DNA from: CBFFRJ01 sp965644225
Lineage (GTDB): Bacteria; Pseudomonadota; Gammaproteobacteria; Enterobacterales; Enterobacteriaceae
Direction: 5' to 3'
Assembly: GCF_965644225.1 (NCBI RefSeq)
Contig: NZ_CBFFRJ010000007.1
Span: forward strand, 1 to 64,000
DNA: 64,000 nt
The position numbers and the translations under genes are program-made. Positions 61,651-64,000 of the stretch are shown in pieces. A model generated the notes under the pieces. It saw only the letters and a list, made by a program, of their open reading frames with translations, was not told where the DNA came from and did no database searches. Every line of letters starts with the position of its first letter. Positions within the stretch are counted from its first letter, which is position 1.

Positions 61651-64000
61651 GATTTGTCTTCCTCACTGAAGGCTGCTGTCTCTTTTGGCGGCAATGGGGA
61701 AAAATAACCCACGATCAGCACCAGTACTGCGACGCCAATAAAGGCCACGGCTCGCGCCAGACCACCTCCGCGCGCGCTGTCCACTAACATTAATTTGGCA
61801 ATAACCACACCCAGGAGCGCTGCGCCATACAACCACGCGCGTCTGGAGCCTCGTCGATTTGCCATCAGCATGACAACCAGCGCCCCCAGCATCCAGAACA
61901 GAGCGAAGGTGGTCTGAATTAAGCGCGAATGCCATAGATCGGCAATATTCCAGCTTATCGCGCCATAATTTGCCAGCGCGCGGAGCAGGATCCCGTTAAG
62001 CCACCAGAAGCTGAGACCCAGCAGGACCAGCGAAACAACATTGCCGACCGACGGAGAATAACGAGGGCAATGTGCCACGCAAAAACGCGCCCATAGCCAT
62101 AGCCCCAGCAGAGCAAAGGCTGCGCCCTCTTCCAGCGGATTGATAAGCGGCAGATAAAGCATATGAATCACCCTGCCATCCTGCAAATTGGCCAGCAGCA
62201 ACAAAATGATAAGCAGCGGCAGCAGCGGCAATAATCCCAGCGTGCCATACACCTGCGGCCAGACGCGAAGTGGCCAGAAAGCGCGACGGATCCCGGCAAG
62301 AATAAGCAAGATGACACCGCCCCCGGCGGCCATCATCAGGCCGCTGCGCCAGGTCTCCATTCCCCAGGGCAATGTGTTAATAAACCAGTACACTTCCATC
62401 CCGGCAGCCAGCAGAATAATCCAGCCGAATACAAGATGCAGCGCCTGCGAAAACCGGGCAGGCAGCTGTTGTTCTTCGCGGTACAGCAGCAATAGCGCCG
62501 AAGGTAGCGCCACGCACCAGGCCAGATTGTGCCAGCCAGCCGCCAGCACATGCTGGTCGGTAACGAGTTGCCAGAGCAGGACAGCCAGCATCACCGGCCA
62601 GAGCAGCCATATGCTAAAGCGCAGAGCCTGCCAGGCCAGGCGCAGACTGACATATCGCCAGATCCATACTGAGACGCCCACCAGGGTCAGCATGCTACAG
62701 GCATCTTTCAGACCCAGCGGCCGCAAAAGTGAGGAGAGCCCCATAAGCGCCATCAGCCAGAATGCGATCCCACCCGCCAGTAAGACCAGACTGCCAATGG
62801 AATGAATACGCCGCCACAGCCAGGCTGCAGCCAGCCAGGTCGCGCTAAGCACGGTGAAAATCACCAGGATCGAAAGTGCAGTCAGGGAATCGCTGAGCGC
62901 CCAGAGTGCACTGCCCAGGGCCAGAACCAGCAGACCGGTGCCGCTATAGCTCATCCGCCTCTGCCCCTGCATCACGCCAAGCCACAGGATGCCAAGCCCT
63001 TCGAGCGCCCACGCCATCGCCGTCCAGCGCGCAGAAAGCGCCAGCGGAATAGCCAGCGTAGCAAAAGCGCCCCCCAGCGCCAGCGTCGCCAGAACCAGCG
63101 GTTTGCCAGCCTGCGGAAAACGTTTTAGCGCAGCATACGACACCAGCAAATAGAAGGCGCCAAACCCTAATGCACTCAGCGCCGTACCCCAGGCGAAATG
63201 TTGGGTAATGGCGTATTGCATGCCAAACCCCACCAGCGGCGGGGCAAAAAGCAGCACGCCATCAAGGATCCGTTCACTGCGTTTTTGCGCCCGCAGCGAA
63301 AGCGCTACGCTCAATATGCCAAACAGCAGCAGGTTCGCGAGCAGAAACAGCTGGCAGCTAAGATAGTCATCCGCCTGGTAATTCTGAAGCCCCCAGAGAC
63401 CTGCCACGCTAAAGGTGAAAAGCATGCCCAGCAGATTCAGCTCACGCCAGTGCTGCCAGATGCTGATAACAAGAATGCCGATGGAAAGCAGCAGATAAAA
63501 AGAGAACAGCGCAATATGGCTACCGCCGCCGGTGGAGAGCAGAAGCGGCGCGGCATAGCCTCCCAAACTCGCCAGCATCGCCAGACTGAGTGCCCGTTGC
63601 AGCACCGCCAGACCAACGCTTGCGGCACAGATAATCAATAACAGCGCGAACGCGAGGGTCATCGGCAACATTTGCCAGAGGCGGAAGGCGCCAAAAACGG
63701 TCATATAGAGCGCGCCGGTGGCGCCGCCTTGCAGGATCAGGGCAAAAACGGGCTGTTTTCGTCGCAGGCGCCAGCCAATGAACAGCATCGCCATGGCCCC
63801 GATTGCCGCGAAGACCAGCCGCACCGACAGCGGAAAAAGAGCATTTTCGACGCTATAGCGGAATAAGAAACCCAGGCCAAGGAATAACAGCACAACACCC
63901 AGCTTTGCCAGCGGGTTACCCTGCATAAACCAGCGCAACAGCGAGGTGATGACCCCACCGGTGGAACCCGTGGTTTCTGGCATCGCCGAAACCGGTTTGG
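61647..64000 (-). CDS. DUF2339 family polytopic membrane protein (5' end outside window)
   Basis: At least 783 residues visible, with more than 20 hydrophobic segments and very short loops. The segment WFMQGNPLAKLGVVLLFLGLGFLFRYSVE is typical for the start of the membrane part of DUF2339 proteins. The frame stays open to the window edge upstream of the first ATG (63983), and family members have a hydrophilic N-terminal region, so I treat it as partial. Function unknown. Coupled to the DUF3999 gene. Confidence 0.82.
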   Translation of the reverse strand, partial: KPVSAMPETTGSTGGVITSLLRWFMQGNPLAKLGVVLLFLGLGFLFRYSVENALFPLSVRLVFAAIGAMAMLFIGWRLRRKQPVFALILQGGATGALYMTVFGAFRLWQMLPMTLAFALLLIICAASVGLAVLQRALSLAMLASLGGYAAPLLLSTGGGSHIALFSFYLLLSIGILVISIWQHWRELNLLGMLFTFSVAGLWGLQNYQADDYLSCQLFLLANLLLFGILSVALSLRAQKRSERILDGVLLFAPPLVGFGMQYAITQHFAWGTALSALGFGAFYLLVSYAALKRFPQAGKPLVLATLALGGAFATLAIPLALSARWTAMAWALEGLGILWLGVMQGQRRMSYSGTGLLVLALGSALWALSDSLTALSILVIFTVLSATWLAAAWLWRRIHSIGSLVLLAGGIAFWLMALMGLSSLLRPLGLKDACSMLTLVGVSVWIWRYVSLRLAWQALRFSIWLLWPVMLAVLLWQLVTDQHVLAAGWHNLAWCVALPSALLLLYREEQQLPARFSQALHLVFGWIILLAAGMEVYWFINTLPWGMETWRSGLMMAAGGGVILLILAGIRRAFWPLRVWPQVYGTLGLLPLLPLLIILLLLANLQDGRVIHMLYLPLINPLEEGAAFALLGLWLWARFCVAHCPRYSPSVGNVVSLVLLGLSFWWLNGILLRALANYGAISWNIADLWHSRLIQTTFALFWMLGALVVMLMANRRGSRRAWLYGAALLGVVIAKLMLVDSARGGGLARAVAFIGVAVLVLIVGYFSPLPPKETAAFSEEDKS

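Overview
The window is chromosomal DNA of a gamma-proteobacterium of the family Enterobacteriaceae. Most genes are close relatives of Escherichia coli proteins, usually of the same or nearly the same length, and they follow the E. coli order from amtB to acpH: amtB-glnK-mdlBA-decR-cof-ybaE-queC-fadM-ybaV-ppiD-hupB-lon-clpX-clpP-tig-bolA-yajG-ampG-cyoABCDE-yajR-yajQ-panE-yajL-thiI-xseB-ispA-dxs-yajO-pgpA-thiL-nusB-ribH-ribD-nrdR-yajI-tsx-yajD-secFD-yajC-tgt-queA-acpH. It is not E. coli itself. It carries cdsH next to decR (as in Salmonella and Pantoea) and several insertions that E. coli lacks at these sites. The exact genus cannot be settled from the sequence alone.

Layout. Positions 1-154 are the right end of an IS4-family insertion sequence that landed in the terminator downstream of amtB. 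Positions 199-5650 hold the nitrogen-control pair glnK-amtB with a sigma54 promoter, and the ABC exporter mdlAB. Positions 5.7-11.3 kb hold cysteine detoxification (decR/cdsH), cof, ybaE, queC and fadM. Positions 11.4-21.4 kb are a protein quality-control block (ybaV, ppiD, hupB, lon, clpX, clpP, tig) followed by bolA. Sigma32-type promoters are visible before lon and clpP, and a complete 127-bp ERIC element lies in the 3' region of tig. Positions 21.7-29.2 kb hold yajG-ampG (peptidoglycan recycling) and the cytochrome bo3 oxidase operon behind an AT-rich region with ArcA-type boxes.

Positions 29.2-33.5 kb are an accessory cassette between cyoE and yajR: a divergent NhaC-family transporter, a cytoplasmic GH29 alpha-L-fucosidase overlapping it by 8 bp, and a Cra-like LacI-family regulator. 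A palindrome resembling a Cra operator lies upstream. This looks like a self-contained fucoside-use module and is the best candidate here for an undescribed system. Positions 33.6-47.8 kb return to core genes: yajR, yajQ, panE-yajL, thiI, xseB-ispA-dxs-yajO and the nrdR-ribD-ribH-nusB-thiL-pgpA cluster. Positions 48-50.7 kb hold tsx, yajD and an accessory VOC/WYL-regulator pair with its own palindromic operator candidate. Positions 50.8-55.1 kb hold the protein-export genes secF, secD and yajC, plus tgt.

At 55.3-58.4 kb an arginine deiminase/antiporter pair (arcA, arcD) splits tgt from queA, which are adjacent in E. coli. queA now has its own terminator and tgt has a recognisable promoter. 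Positions 59.7-64 kb hold acpH and a coupled pair of large membrane proteins (DUF3999, DUF2339), the second running off the window. No rRNA, tRNA, CRISPR array or prophage was seen.
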